From Coriobacteriales bacterium (GTDB taxonomy: Bacteria > Actinomycetota > Coriobacteriia > Coriobacteriales > UBA8131): a stretch of 5,339 nt of DNA. This document shows positions 5,299-5,339 of this stretch, one piece after another. The notes below the pieces were generated by a model. It ran no database searches, had not been told where the DNA came from, and saw only the letters and a list, made by a program, of their open reading frames with translations. Each line of letters opens with the position of its first letter. Position 1 is the stretch's first letter. Made by a program: the position numbers and the translations under genes. The stretch lies in NCBI GenBank assembly GCA_031274985.1, contig JAISPK010000055.1:1-5339 (forward strand), written 5' to 3'.

Positions 5299-5339
5299 TC
5301 AGTCCTCTCTCTTCCAGGTGCCGGACTTTCCGCCTTCTT
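5299..5339 (-). CDS. moaC: MoaC, extreme C-terminus (cyclic pyranopterin monophosphate synthase), runs off the right edge
   Basis: Only the last 12 codons and the TGA are present, reading EGGKSGTWKRED. Gly-Gly-Lys-Ser-Gly followed by an aromatic and basic residues is the conserved C-terminal tail of MoaC, whose lysine belongs to the active site. MoaC acts with MoaA to turn GTP into cyclic pyranopterin monophosphate in the first Moco step. The adjoining mogA/moaB-type gene 4 nt downstream strongly supports the reading; moaC-moaB/mog neighbours and fusions are common. The other two frames on this strand do not resemble MoaC. The fragment is very short, so the call rests on this tail and its context. 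Confidence 0.75.
   Translation of the reverse strand, partial: EGGKSGTWKRED

Overview
The window reads almost entirely from the minus strand. It holds the 3' end of a molybdenum-cofactor (Moco) gene pair (right edge) followed by the start of a division and cell wall (dcw) cluster that runs off the left edge. In transcription order: the moaC tail (5339-5299), a mogA/moaB-type gene (5294-4827), a gene-free spacer of about 380 bp (4826-4448), mraZ (4447-3989), rsmH (3992-3021), an ftsL-like gene (2994-2401), a class B PBP gene of the ftsI type (2391-406), and the N-terminus of a MurE/MurF-type ligase, probably MurF (292-1, partial).

The order mraZ-rsmH-ftsL-ftsI-mur ligase is the conserved bacterial dcw order. 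The base composition looks moderately GC-rich, GTG starts are frequent, the FtsL-like protein is long and divergent, and the PBP has no PASTA repeats. I read this as probably an anaerobic actinomycete of the Coriobacteriia/Eggerthella type, but that is inference at low to moderate confidence. Nothing in the window fixes the taxon.

The dcw genes are tightly packed and look translationally coupled. mraZ and rsmH share a 4-nt GTGA overlap. rsmH and ftsL are 26 nt apart. ftsL and ftsI are 9 nt apart, in the same reading frame, with one TAA between them. The first real gap is 113 nt, ahead of the Mur ligase. MraZ would autoregulate the cluster, RsmH methylates 16S rRNA, FtsL and FtsI belong to the septal peptidoglycan synthase complex, and the Mur ligase makes cell-wall precursor in the cytoplasm.

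The spacer is the most interesting part. It holds (i) an extended -10 promoter overlapped by a 10-bp-phased series of TGG-type boxes that resembles a MraZ operator, (ii) a 120-bp element with perfect 34-bp inverted repeats around a second hairpin, and (iii) next to it, a phased GACA-type repeat ending in a 9-bp palindrome that resembles REP/transposase-associated repeats. I see no transposase gene, tRNA, rRNA or CRISPR in the window. I found no clear new protein system; the unexplained structure is in this spacer.
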